A stretch of 53,887 bases of DNA, taken from NCBI GenBank assembly GCA_022799755.1, contig JAAWOU010000015.1, positions 1 through 53,887 of the forward strand. The letters are read 5' to 3'. A model generated the notes under the pieces. The model saw only the letters and a list, made by a program, of their open reading frames with translations, was not told the origin of the DNA and did no database searches. This DNA comes from Lachnospiraceae bacterium (GTDB lineage Bacteria > Bacillota > Clostridia > Lachnospirales > Lachnospiraceae). Of this stretch, positions 26,828 through 34,563 are shown one piece after another (position 1 is the first letter of the stretch; the number at the start of each line of letters is the position of its first letter). The translations under genes and the position numbers were made by a program.

Positions 26828-28421
26828 TTTTCTCCTCCGTTCCGCTTCCCTGCTTTTTGATGAATTTCACCTGTAAAACACGCTCTGTGTCTCCTCTTAC
26901 CTTAAAAGCCTCGCTGATCCGCCAGCCCACCAGCCACAGAATATGGCTTCCAAAGGCCACCGCCGGTATTCCGTCCCGGAGATGTCTTGGAATCTTTTCC
27001 GCGATCATGTAATCCTTAACGGACTTATGCGCGACTTTGCCCGCTCCGTCCGCTATGGTAAGAAAATCTCCCTTACTCCGGAAGCGGATAACTGCGCGTT
27101 CTTCCATTTTATCATAGTCGAACCATTTCGTATACTGATTTTGGGGAAGTTCTCCGGCTTTTTTTATGAAAAAAGCGGAAAATTCCATTTCGCCCAGATT
27201 CCCCAGGTCGCAGCGCACAGGGGCGCGAAACAGCTCCTCTGTCAGGGGCACCTCCACAGGCGGCTGCCAGAGCCTCTGCTCCTCGCCCGCCGGCCCTGCC
27301 TCTGCTTGCGCGCGCTCCAGTATCACCCGGTCGTACCGGCGTCCGGCCCTGATGCCAAAGGGCAGACTCACACTCCGGTTTCCCTCTCTCTCAAACAGGG
27401 ACAGCACGTCCCGGACATGCACCGAGGAGATATCCTTTCCCGTGGGAGACAGCCGCTTCATCAGCTCCAGCAGCATCCGTCCCCGCAGGGCTTCATGGAA
27501 GCTCTGAAAGGCTTTCACATCCACCCGGTACCCTGCCGCGCAGGGCCCGTGAAGTCCCTTCTCCTCCGGCCTCCCGGGCGGATCACCCGACTCCCGGACC
27601 GCTTCCCCCGGCGCCGTATCCCATTTGCCCATCGCAGTCTCCTCCCCGGATACGGCCTGCGCGCACTGCTCCAGCGCTTTCCCTGTCTGCTCCCCGAGAT
27701 ACCGCTCCGTCTCCTGCAGCTGCGCGGCTGTCTGCAGCATATGCCCCACGGCCCCTGCACAGACCTCCTCCATGGCATAGGGCAGTATATGGTGGCGGAT
27801 GCGGTTCCTCCTGTAATCATCCCCCTGATTGGTCTTGTCCACACGCCACAGAATCCCCCGCTCCCGCAGATAGACCTCCACCTCCTGCCGCTCCAGGCAC
27901 AGAAGCGGACGCAGAATGCAGATTCCGCCCTGCTCGGTCCGCATGGGAGCGATGCCGCTGATGCCCTTAAGGCCGCTGCCCCGAAACAGATGAAACAGCA
28001 TGGTCTCCGCGTTGTCATTGCTGTTGTGGGCCACAGCCGCTTTCACCGCGCCCGTCCTCTCCGCCGCCTGCCGAAACGCCCTGTACCGAATCCTCCTGCC
28101 CGCATCCTCCTGGGAACATCTCTCCTCCAGCGCCGTCTGCCGCACATCCGCCTCTGTGAGGAAAAAGGGAAGACTCCTCCGTCTGCACAATTCCTCCACA
28201 TACCCGGCATCCTCCGCGGCCTCCTCCCGCAGTCCGTGGTTTACATGTACCACACACAGTTCCAGGGGCACCCGCTTCCCGTAGGCCAACAGCATCTCCA
28301 GCAGGCAGACCGAATCCGCCCCGCCCGACACACCTGCCACGATCCTGTCCCCGGGTGAGATCATGCCGTGTTCCTCTATATAGGCACATACCTTTTTTTC
28401 CGTCTGTTCTATGATTCCCAT
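26811..28421 (-). CDS. tilS: tRNA(Ile)-lysidine synthetase TilS
   Basis: A 536-residue enzyme that attaches lysine to C34 of the AUA-decoding tRNA-Ile, using ATP. The N-type ATP pyrophosphatase P-loop SGGADS is at residues 32-37, and HNSNDNAETMLFHLFRGSG is the family's nucleotide/tRNA region. The C-terminal TilS domain (about residues 430-520) contains RFRSKGDFL and LVGWRISEAFKV. An extra segment of roughly 40 residues (near 245-285), rich in Gly, Glu and Pro, lies between the catalytic and C-terminal parts, making it longer than Bacillus TilS. The start codon is ATG with weak spacing to an upstream purine run. Confidence 0.96.
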   Translation of the reverse strand: MGIIEQTEKKVCAYIEEHGMISPGDRIVAGVSGGADSVCLLEMLLAYGKRVPLELCVVHVNHGLREEAAEDAGYVEELCRRRSLPFFLTEADVRQTALEERCSQEDAGRRIRYRAFRQAAERTGAVKAAVAHNSNDNAETMLFHLFRGSGLKGISGIAPMRTEQGGICILRPLLCLERQEVEVYLRERGILWRVDKTNQGDDYRRNRIRHHILPYAMEEVCAGAVGHMLQTAAQLQETERYLGEQTGKALEQCAQAVSGEETAMGKWDTAPGEAVRESGDPPGRPEEKGLHGPCAAGYRVDVKAFQSFHEALRGRMLLELMKRLSPTGKDISSVHVRDVLSLFEREGNRSVSLPFGIRAGRRYDRVILERAQAEAGPAGEEQRLWQPPVEVPLTEELFRAPVRCDLGNLGEMEFSAFFIKKAGELPQNQYTKWFDYDKMEERAVIRFRSKGDFLTIADGAGKVAHKSVKDYMIAEKIPRHLRDGIPAVAFGSHILWLVGWRISEAFKVRGDTERVLQVKFIKKQGSGTEEKNVGAH

Positions 28422-28472
28422 GCATCAAATCTTATCCCAAAACAGGGAAAAAGTCAAACATTCCTGAGAATT

Positions 28473-29645
28473 TCAGGCCTCCCATATGCCGATGACGCCT
28501 ATGGTCATGTCGTCGCGTATCCGCCCCGCGCTGGCACAGAGAGCGATCCTGAGCAGGCGATCCGCAATCTCCACCGGGCTATGGTCCTGGATTCCGGCGA
28601 TGATGCTGCCCATGGTATTCTCATATTCCGCGCCGAAAGCGTCCACCACCCCGTCGGACACCATCACCAGATAGTCCCCGTCCTGAAGCTTCCTCTCCAC
28701 CGGCAGAATTTCCATGGTTCCGAAGACCCCCAGGGGGAGATTTCCCATGGTGACCTGCTCCACCTCCTGATCCCGCTTCAGAAAAGTGGCCGCGCCTCCC
28801 ACTTTCCGCAGCTTGCAGCTGCCGTCGTAAAGATTCACGTCGCATATGTCCAGGGTGGGATGGTTGATGTCCTCTCCCGCGGCAAACAGCGCCGTATTGA
28901 CCATGTTGATGGCCGCATCGATATCGTAGCCGGCCTCCAGCATCTTTTCCATCAAATCCAATACCCGCTCGCTGTCCTTTCCCGCCCGTTCCCCGGATCC
29001 GGTGCCGTCCGAGAGCATCACTGTCACCCTGCCCTTTTCGGATTCCACCACGGCGTAGTTGTCGCCGGAGACAGTCTCATCTTCTTTTACGGCTTTCGAG
29101 AATCCCGTCATGGCCAGAAATCCCGTCTCCTCCTCCAGCACAAAGCTCTGGGGCTCCGGCTCCACCACATAGGGAGTGCTTGCGGCAGGGCAGAATCTCC
29201 GGTCTAGCAGCACGGAAATCATGTCCGCCGCGTCCTCCACGGATACCTTGCCCCTCTGGGCCCTCATGGTCAGCACCACGGCCTGCCTGCCGTCCTCCCT
29301 GGGCAGATAGCAGGGATTTTCCACCTGTATGCCCTCCTGCGCCAGCGCCTGGGTCAGTATACGCTTTTTCCTGCCCTCCATAGGCCGAAAAGACAGCACC
29401 TCGCAGGCTGCCTCCGTCATAATCTTCGCCATCTCGTCCAGATGACCGCTGATGATCTGTCTGCTCTCCCACAGCCTCCTCTGAGCCAGTATCGCCTCTC
29501 TGTCGTCCGTCTCCGGCACAAATTCCTGATCGTAGCTTTTAGCCAGCTCGTGAAAGCTGTCCGCATAGCCCAAGAGCCTGCGTCTGCACAGATCCGATAC
29601 CTGAGCTGTCTGCAGCTCCTTTTCCTCCCATTTCCTTTTCAGCAT
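28473..29645 (-). CDS. spoIIE: SpoIIE-type PP2C phosphatase lacking the membrane domain
   Basis: A 390-residue protein matching only the central and phosphatase parts of SpoIIE. The PP2C domain (about residues 175-388) has the metal-binding Asp motifs SGDN (193-196), LSDGTGSG (211-218), VSDGVVD (about 335) and RDDM (about 378). Residues 1-170 correspond to the regulatory/FtsZ-interacting region. The ten-span membrane domain of Bacillus SpoIIE (about 330 residues) is absent, and there is no room for it: divIC ends 184 bases upstream and a promoter lies between. SpoIIE dephosphorylates SpoIIAA to activate sigma-F in the forespore. The gene position next to tilS-hpt-ftsH supports orthology. Confidence 0.88.
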   Translation of the reverse strand: MLKRKWEEKELQTAQVSDLCRRRLLGYADSFHELAKSYDQEFVPETDDREAILAQRRLWESRQIISGHLDEMAKIMTEAACEVLSFRPMEGRKKRILTQALAQEGIQVENPCYLPREDGRQAVVLTMRAQRGKVSVEDAADMISVLLDRRFCPAASTPYVVEPEPQSFVLEEETGFLAMTGFSKAVKEDETVSGDNYAVVESEKGRVTVMLSDGTGSGERAGKDSERVLDLMEKMLEAGYDIDAAINMVNTALFAAGEDINHPTLDICDVNLYDGSCKLRKVGGAATFLKRDQEVEQVTMGNLPLGVFGTMEILPVERKLQDGDYLVMVSDGVVDAFGAEYENTMGSIIAGIQDHSPVEIADRLLRIALCASAGRIRDDMTIGVIGIWEA

Positions 29646-29709
29646 GCCAAATCCACACCTTTCTGCTGCAAGGGCCCGTATCAGGCCCGCTGTCCCCGCA
29701 GCAGTACTT

Positions 29710-29776
29710 ATTATAGGAAGAATCTTTCCGGTTTTTTGTCAAAAACATGTACCTGTCCCCTTAAAGTTTTACGACA
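29710..29776 (-). promoter_or_regulatory. spoIIE promoter with 21-bp spacer and Spo0A-box-like sites
   Basis: On the minus strand TTGACA (29737-29742) and TATAAT (29710-29715) are separated by exactly 21 bases. Such over-long spacing is characteristic of Spo0A-activated sigma-A promoters such as Bacillus spoIIE and spoIIG. A Spo0A-box-like TGTCGTA (29770-29776, one mismatch to TGTCGAA) lies about 28 bases upstream of the -35, and the opposite strand of the -35 reads TGTCAAA, also one mismatch. I infer direct activation by Spo0A. Confidence 0.75.
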
Positions 29777-29803
29777 AAAAAAGCGGGAAGCATTGCTCCC
29801 CGC
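29776..29803 (-). terminator. Terminator of the HU-to-divIC transcript
   Basis: A 9-bp stem with one mismatch (GCGGGGAGC / GCTTCCCGC) and a 3-base loop, followed by seven T residues on the minus strand. It separates divIC from the independently promoted spoIIE gene. Its T-run abuts the Spo0A-box-like sequence. Confidence 0.85.
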
Positions 29804-29829
29804 CTGTGATCCCGCTCTCAAGTCTCTGT

Positions 29830-30138
29830 TTACTGCTGTTTAAAAAGAATCTCATCCTCATAGACAAGGCCCAGCTTTTCCCTGGCTATGTTCTCAATGT
29901 ATCCCTTTGTCTGAACTTCCTTGCTCAGGGCCTCTATCTCAAGGGCCCGGAGCTCCTCCGCCGCAATCTCCTGGTCCAGCTGGAAAGATTCCGCACGTTT
30001 ATCGTCAATCTTGTCCCGCAGTTCTGTGCTCTGCACCCCTGCCAGTACCAAAATCATTACCACCACCAGCGTAACTAGGAACATGCTGAAGCGGTTCTGC
30101 TGCTTCTTCCGATATGCAATTCGCCGCTTTCTCGCCAT
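29830..30138 (-). CDS. divIC: Septum formation initiator DivIC/FtsB family
   Basis: A 102-residue bitopic protein: a very basic cytoplasmic N-terminus (ARKRRIAYRKKQQ), one membrane span at about residues 18-35, and an extracytoplasmic coiled coil (about 38-78). The C-terminal REKLGLVYEDEILFK motif is typical of DivIC/FtsB. It joins FtsL and DivIB in the divisome. It follows yabQ by 11 bases and precedes spoIIE, as in other spore formers. Confidence 0.93.
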   Translation of the reverse strand: MARKRRIAYRKKQQNRFSMFLVTLVVVMILVLAGVQSTELRDKIDDKRAESFQLDQEIAAEELRALEIEALSKEVQTKGYIENIAREKLGLVYEDEILFKQQ

Positions 30139-30149
30139 AGCTCCACCCC

Positions 30150-30635
30150 TTACGCTTTTAAATTCATTTTAAACACTTTCAGAAAAAACGTCAACCGTAA
30201 TTTTGCAGCCCGCATCGTTTTTTTCATCCGCCGCCCAAGGCGCCCGCCTGTTTTATGGGCCGCCCGTCCCGCCTGCTTTCCCGCAAAGCGAAACGGCTTC
30301 CACAGCCAGCCCAGCAAGGCTCCCAGAAGCTCCAGCAGCTTTCCCAGCAGGAAAGAGGCATATTTCACCAGCAAGGGGCTGACTGCTTTCTTGTAAATAA
30401 ACATCCCCACCAAGGCTCCCAGCACCGCAAACCAGCGCAATGTCCCGTTGCTCTCCCGATACATCAGCAGGAACACTTCCGCCCCGCAGTACACCCAGAA
30501 AGCCAGGTCCTCCAGCGACACCACCATAGGGGCATGGGGGATCACCCGCCTTAAGATCCGCAGCAGGTCATAGACAAAGGTGACAAAGGCGCCCAGCGCC
30601 AGAGAATGCAGAAGAAATATGTTTTCGCTCACCAT
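30150..30635 (-). CDS. yabQ: Spore cortex protein YabQ
   Basis: A 161-residue membrane protein with hydrophobic segments at about residues 5-25, 42-60 and 68-85, then a long basic tail (Lys/Arg-rich, about 115-161). This matches YabQ, a forespore outer-membrane protein needed for cortex formation and made in the mother cell. Identification rests mainly on topology and on its place between yabP and divIC. It starts 4 bases downstream of the yabP stop, so translation is probably coupled. Confidence 0.9.
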   Translation of the reverse strand: MVSENIFLLHSLALGAFVTFVYDLLRILRRVIPHAPMVVSLEDLAFWVYCGAEVFLLMYRESNGTLRWFAVLGALVGMFIYKKAVSPLLVKYASFLLGKLLELLGALLGWLWKPFRFAGKQAGRAAHKTGGRLGRRMKKTMRAAKLRLTFFLKVFKMNLKA

Positions 30636-30639
30636 AGGC

Positions 30640-30927
30640 TCACCGGAACAGTCTGGTCAGCAGGGATTCGCCCTTTCGGCTGACAGCGCCTGCGTCGGAG
30701 TATGTAAGGCTGTCGATTCTTCCGTCTATGTCTACCTCGCCCTTCTCCAGGGTCAGGCGGCTGACATGCAGCTCATCCCCCTTTATCATCAGCATTCCCT
30801 GTTCCGTCTCCAGAAGAATTTCATGAATATCGAAAGAAAGCACATCGTTCACACCGCCCACCAAACAGCTTCTCCTGTTGGTCATGGCCACCTTGTGCGC
30901 ACGTGCGCTACCGTTTAAGTCTTCCAT
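30640..30927 (-). CDS. yabP: Sporulation protein YabP
   Basis: A 95-residue soluble protein of the YabP/YqfC family. The pattern NRRSCLVGGVNDVLSFDIHEILLETEQGMLMIKGDELHV-type beta-rich fold followed by LEKGEVDIDGRIDSLTY is characteristic. It is a mother-cell protein linked to cortex or coat morphogenesis; exact role unknown. It lies between the S4 protein gene and yabQ. I see no convincing sigma-E promoter immediately upstream. Confidence 0.92.
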   Translation of the reverse strand: MEDLNGSARAHKVAMTNRRSCLVGGVNDVLSFDIHEILLETEQGMLMIKGDELHVSRLTLEKGEVDIDGRIDSLTYSDAGAVSRKGESLLTRLFR

Positions 30928-31007
30928 ACGCCCAGCCCCTCTCTGTCATCTGAATACAGTATATGAGAGGCCGGGGAAAGATAGAACCCTGTCCTGCCAG
31001 ATTCCCG

Positions 31008-31247
31008 TCAAAGATAACGGAAGAGCTCTGCCGCCGCTTCTTTCCTCACGGTCTCCTGTACGTCCAGCACTTCTGCTTTCACCTCTTTGTTGCCAAAGGA
31101 GATGGTGATCACATCGCCTTTCTTCACCTCCGCAGAGGCCTTTGCCACCTTGTCGTTTATCTTCACACGTCCGCTGTCGCAGGCCTCATTGGCCACTGTC
31201 CGCCGCTTGATCAGCCGGGACACTTTCAGATACTTATCCAACCTCAT
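31008..31247 (-). CDS. rqcP: S4-domain RNA-binding protein RqcP (YabO)
   Basis: A 79-residue protein that is essentially one S4 domain: MRLDKYLKVSRLIKRRTVANEAC-type helix pair followed by a beta-rich half (GDVITISFGNK, VLDVQ). In Bacillus the gene in this position encodes RqcP, which works with RqcH on stalled 50S-nascent-chain complexes to add alanine tails. Location directly upstream of yabP supports this over the heat-shock protein Hsp15. It is 92 bases after the HU gene, with a terminator between. Confidence 0.9.
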   Translation of the reverse strand: MRLDKYLKVSRLIKRRTVANEACDSGRVKINDKVAKASAEVKKGDVITISFGNKEVKAEVLDVQETVRKEAAAELFRYL

Positions 31248-31283
31248 TTCCGCACCTCTCTTCGTCTATCCGCAGATACACAA

Positions 31284-31314
31284 AAAGCCCGGAGCGTTTT
31301 CTCCACCGGGCTTT
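31284..31314 (-). terminator. Terminator after the HU gene
   Basis: Stem AAAGCCCGG / CCGGGCTTT with a 13-base loop, followed by TTTTTG on the minus strand. It lies 26 bases past the HU stop. Some read-through would be needed to feed rqcP-yabP-yabQ-divIC unless a further promoter exists. Confidence 0.85.
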
Positions 31315-31339
31315 GTAACTCAACAGATTCAATATCACA

Positions 31340-31615
31340 TTACTCGTTGACAACGTCCTTTAAAGCCTTGCCAGCCTTAAACTTAGGAGCCTTGGAAGCG
31401 GCAATGGGCATGGGCTCGCCGTTCTGAGGATTTCTGCCCTCTCTGGCTGCTCTCTCTACCACTTCGAAAGTACCGAAGCCAACCAGCTGAACTTTCTCAC
31501 CTTTCTTCAGTTCGTCAGCAACCACATCCGTGAAAGCTTTCAAAGCCTTTTCTGCGTCTTTTTTGGAAATTCCTGCCTGCTCAGCAATTGCTGCGGTCAA
31601 TTCAGTCTTGTTCAT
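31340..31615 (-). CDS. hup: Histone-like DNA-binding protein HU
   Basis: A 91-residue HU protein: N-terminal helical dimer body ([29 protein letters not shown] sequence), beta saddle [22 protein letters not shown] with the DNA-intercalating arm and Pro near residue 63, and the C-terminal helix [12 protein letters not shown]. It bends and compacts DNA. It is strongly promoted (TTGACA-17-TATATA) and has a good GGAGG site. HU next to rqcP-yabP is the standard clostridial arrangement. Confidence 0.98.
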   Translation of the reverse strand: MNKTELTAAIAEQAGISKKDAEKALKAFTDVVADELKKGEKVQLVGFGTFEVVERAAREGRNPQNGEPMPIAASKAPKFKAGKALKDVVNE

Positions 31616-31690
31616 ATTGAACTCCTCCTATAATGAGTTTTCTTTGTTGATGTACATTTCTAAGTTATCGCTCTGAAACGTCTATACATA

Positions 31691-31719
31691 TATATATATG
31701 GTTTTCCCGGGTTTGTCAA
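31691..31719 (-). promoter_or_regulatory. HU gene promoter
   Basis: On the minus strand TTGACA (31714-31719), 17-base spacer, TATATA (31691-31696), about 75 bases before the HU start. The rest of 31616-31874 holds no gene that I can see. Confidence 0.75.
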
Positions 31720-31874
31720 GGCATTTTACGCAAATATTCTGATTACTTGGTGTTGCTGTGCGGTTATAGGAATCGAACGGATTGCCGGCGCAGATACCTG
31801 CGGACACACCTGACGGATCTGCCCGTGTGCCCCGGCACCCGCGCCGAATCGCATTCTTTTCGCGTTTTGCGGCT

Positions 31875-33350
31875 TTAGTCTCTGTCGCTTTCCGATTCCC
31901 GGGAATGGCGGGTGCCGCCGGTATAATGTCTGCTGGAAGAAGAGCTGCTGCTCTCCGACGGTTTTTTGCTCTCCGAGGAGCTCTCGGATTCCACGGGATA
32001 TCTTGTCAGATCCGCAAAGGAAAACGAAATGTCCTTTTCCTCATTGTCTATCTGAACCGTGTAACTTCTGGTCTCAAAGCCTGTCTTGCGAAGAATGATG
32101 ATATGGGAGCCCTCCACTTTCTTGAAGCTGCAGGGAGAAATACCTACATAGTTACCGTCAAGATACACCTCCGCTCCCTCCGGGGCATCCACATACACTT
32201 TATAATAGTCCGTGGTGGTATCGGGCAGAGAGCCGCTGCTGTCGCTCTCCGACTGGGTGATATCCATGTCCCCGGCCTCCGTGGGCTCCAAAGTCAGGTC
32301 AAAGGCCGCGGATTCCTGGGCCACGCGGATATACTGGGTGATGGACTGATACCCGTCTGCCCGGGCAATTATCTGGTGCAGCCCATACTCCAGGGTCGCA
32401 GGCGCTGAGGTGTCCACCAGCGCGCCGTCCACGTACAGCTCCGCCCCCGAGGGATTTACGGAAAACAGCACCGTGCCGGTCTGGGGCTCCGGCACCTCCA
32501 GATCTCCGATATCCAGCAATGTCTCCTCGTTTCGCTCTATCTCAACGCTCTTGATGCCGCCCCCTCCCTTGTGGGAGATATTTACCTGGTAGACTCCCTC
32601 CGGCACCAGAAGCAGCATGTCCTCCGTGATGCGCTGTATCACCGACTGGCCCACCTCTATCCAGCCCCCCACGAATTTCTCGTCATTGGCCAGCCGCAGA
32701 TAGCCGTGCCCCTTTTCCACCTGCACGGTCAAAATCTGATTTCCTATGCCCTGGAAGCTGAGCACATCCGCAGCGTTCAGATCCATCAGCTCGATGTTCA
32801 TGCCCTCGGACAGATACTGGGTGTTCTCCGTAAGCTTATAGACTTCGTCTCCGATAGTCACCTCTCCCCGCACCGTGTTCACTTCATAGCGCTCCACGCC
32901 CTCATTGACCCAGCTCTTGGCAGACAGCCGCATGGTGGTCAGATGCTTTTTGGACTTTAGGAACGTCACGTCCACGATGTCGCCCTTTTCGATCTGGTCT
33001 ATGGACACAGCGTCGCCGTATTTGTCATAGAGTCTGGTGGTGCCGTCCATGGAAAGCGTGTAATTCTTTCCGACCTCCAGGTTCCGGAAAGTCACCGTGT
33101 TCTCCTCCTCGTCCCTGCCCACCAGAATCGCCGTATCCGCCGAGTCGTAGCTCTCAGGCCCCGGAACCACGAACCCGGTGTCCACCCGCTCCGGCCGGTC
33201 GGAAACGTTCTCCTGTGACTTCTGGCCTGAAAAAGGCCATATATTCTGCCCTTTAAACGGCATAGCGCAGGAAGAAAGCGACAGCACTGTCATAATGATA
33301 GCTGCCGCGGCTTTCCCCCTGCACATAATCCCTGCTTTTCCATTTCGCAT
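31875..33350 (-). CDS. Lipoprotein-like protein with two PEGA domains and Ser-rich tail
   Basis: A 491-residue exported protein. The N-terminus has a hydrophobic core ending in LSSC with Cys28 as probable lipid-modified residue. A beta-rich region of about 200 residues follows. Two PEGA domains are clear: residues about 292-355 (NPSGAELYVDGALVDTSAPATLE) and 382-446 (APEGAEVYLDGNYVGISPC). The last 35 residues are Ser/Glu/Arg-rich and of low complexity. PEGA domains are surface modules linked to S-layer or wall proteins; no enzymatic role is expected. The ATG at 33350 or the one eight codons later may be used. It lies 66 bases after the CotS-like gene, probably in the same operon. Confidence 0.85.
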   Translation of the reverse strand: MRNGKAGIMCRGKAAAAIIMTVLSLSSCAMPFKGQNIWPFSGQKSQENVSDRPERVDTGFVVPGPESYDSADTAILVGRDEEENTVTFRNLEVGKNYTLSMDGTTRLYDKYGDAVSIDQIEKGDIVDVTFLKSKKHLTTMRLSAKSWVNEGVERYEVNTVRGEVTIGDEVYKLTENTQYLSEGMNIELMDLNAADVLSFQGIGNQILTVQVEKGHGYLRLANDEKFVGGWIEVGQSVIQRITEDMLLLVPEGVYQVNISHKGGGGIKSVEIERNEETLLDIGDLEVPEPQTGTVLFSVNPSGAELYVDGALVDTSAPATLEYGLHQIIARADGYQSITQYIRVAQESAAFDLTLEPTEAGDMDITQSESDSSGSLPDTTTDYYKVYVDAPEGAEVYLDGNYVGISPCSFKKVEGSHIIILRKTGFETRSYTVQIDNEEKDISFSFADLTRYPVESESSSESKKPSESSSSSSSRHYTGGTRHSRESESDRD

Positions 33351-33416
33351 CTTCTTGCTGTCTTCCTTTTCGTTCTTCGTTTTCCTGATATCTGTTCTCT
33401 TTCGCCCGCCGTGGAA

Positions 33417-34439
33417 CTACTGCCGCAGTCTGTTCACATGGCGGAATGTCTCGTCCAGAAAATGCTGCTTCTCTTTCTCCTGCTCTATGACCCGCTCCAG
33501 CTTCTCCTGGTTCTTCCCGGGAATCCAGGCCTTGCCGGAGTTATAGTAGAAGTTTACGATCTTCCAGAATTTCTCCGGGTAGGCCAGTCTGTAGTACAGA
33601 TCAATCCAGCTTCTGGCCGATATGGGGCGCTCTTTCTCGTAAGCCGAGAGCAGTTCATTCCCCAGAGCCACGGACCAGCTGCTCTTCTCCAGGAGCTTTC
33701 GCAGCAGCAGATACAGATCCCTGATGGGGTCGTCGCACATACATTTCTCGAAATTAACCACAAACCATCCGTTCATCCCCTGGAGGATATTGTGGTACTG
33801 GTAATCCCCGTGGCAGAAGACCACCCTGTCCTCTTTCCGGCCGGAATGATGCACGTCCTGCTTCGCCTCAAATGACCGACAGTACTCCCGCCACTGCTCC
33901 GTCACGGCAAAGGCCTGATCCATAAAAGGGTCGAACGCTTTCCGCAGGCTGGTCTCAAACCAGCTCTTCTGGCCTTTCTGCTGCAGGTATTTGCGCACCC
34001 GCTTGAGCTCCTTATTGTGTTTATCATACTCCTTTTCCGGAGAAAAAGCCACTGGAAGATTTGGCATATCCGCCGGAAGCTCCATACTCCCATGGAGCCT
34101 TGCCAGAAGCCTTACGGCCTCCACGCACTCATGTCTGTCGTGGACGCTGCACTCCCGGCCCTCCTGCCAAGTCTTCAGCACATATCCTGTGCCGTCCGTG
34201 TCCCTGACCAACAGTGAACCCTCTCTGTCAGGTATGATGGCCTCCACACGCACCTGCCCTGCATCCGTTATCTGCTTCAGCAGTCTGTCCTGAAGCCCAA
34301 TCCTGTCCAGACTTCCCGAATATTCCCTGAAGATCAGGCATCCTTTGTCTGTGTCGCACACAATGGCGCCACGGCCCTTTCTGGTGCGGAGCACCTCAAT
34401 CTCATACTGTTCCAGCAACTCAATCGCCTTGTCGTTCAC
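33417..34439 (-). CDS. CotS-family spore-coat/kinase-fold protein
   Basis: A 340-residue protein with an aminoglycoside-phosphotransferase-like kinase fold, most like the CotS/YutH spore proteins. The catalytic loop HGDYQYHNIL (residues 210-219) is intact, with Asp212 and Asn217. The metal-binding motif normally written (I/V)DF(D/E) is here VVNFEKC, with Asn229 in place of the Asp. That would weaken Mg-ATP binding and fits a structural or pseudokinase role. CotS-type proteins are mother-cell products placed in the spore coat. It lies 124 bases downstream of the cca gene and just upstream of the PEGA protein. Confidence 0.83.
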   Translation of the reverse strand: MNDKAIELLEQYEIEVLRTRKGRGAIVCDTDKGCLIFREYSGSLDRIGLQDRLLKQITDAGQVRVEAIIPDREGSLLVRDTDGTGYVLKTWQEGRECSVHDRHECVEAVRLLARLHGSMELPADMPNLPVAFSPEKEYDKHNKELKRVRKYLQQKGQKSWFETSLRKAFDPFMDQAFAVTEQWREYCRSFEAKQDVHHSGRKEDRVVFCHGDYQYHNILQGMNGWFVVNFEKCMCDDPIRDLYLLLRKLLEKSSWSVALGNELLSAYEKERPISARSWIDLYYRLAYPEKFWKIVNFYYNSGKAWIPGKNQEKLERVIEQEKEKQHFLDETFRHVNRLRQ

Positions 34440-34563
34440 TGCCGTCCCCTCCTGATTGGTTTCTTAGGAGCTGTGTCCAGTTCCTTTCGCCGCCCTGTGG
34501 TCAGTTTGGTTCATAACCTATCATATGAGAGGAATTCTAAAAGCAGAACTCTACTTTCGGGTT

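Noticed and set aside
30928..31007. Possible sigma-E promoter (CATATACT) upstream of yabP
   Set aside because: Only the -10 half fits CATANNNT; no matching -35 lies at the required distance. Expected from Bacillus, but not visible here.
31741..31800. tRNA-like stretch with GTTCGATTCC on the minus strand
   Set aside because: The flanks do not pair to make a T stem, and no anticodon or acceptor arm can be drawn.
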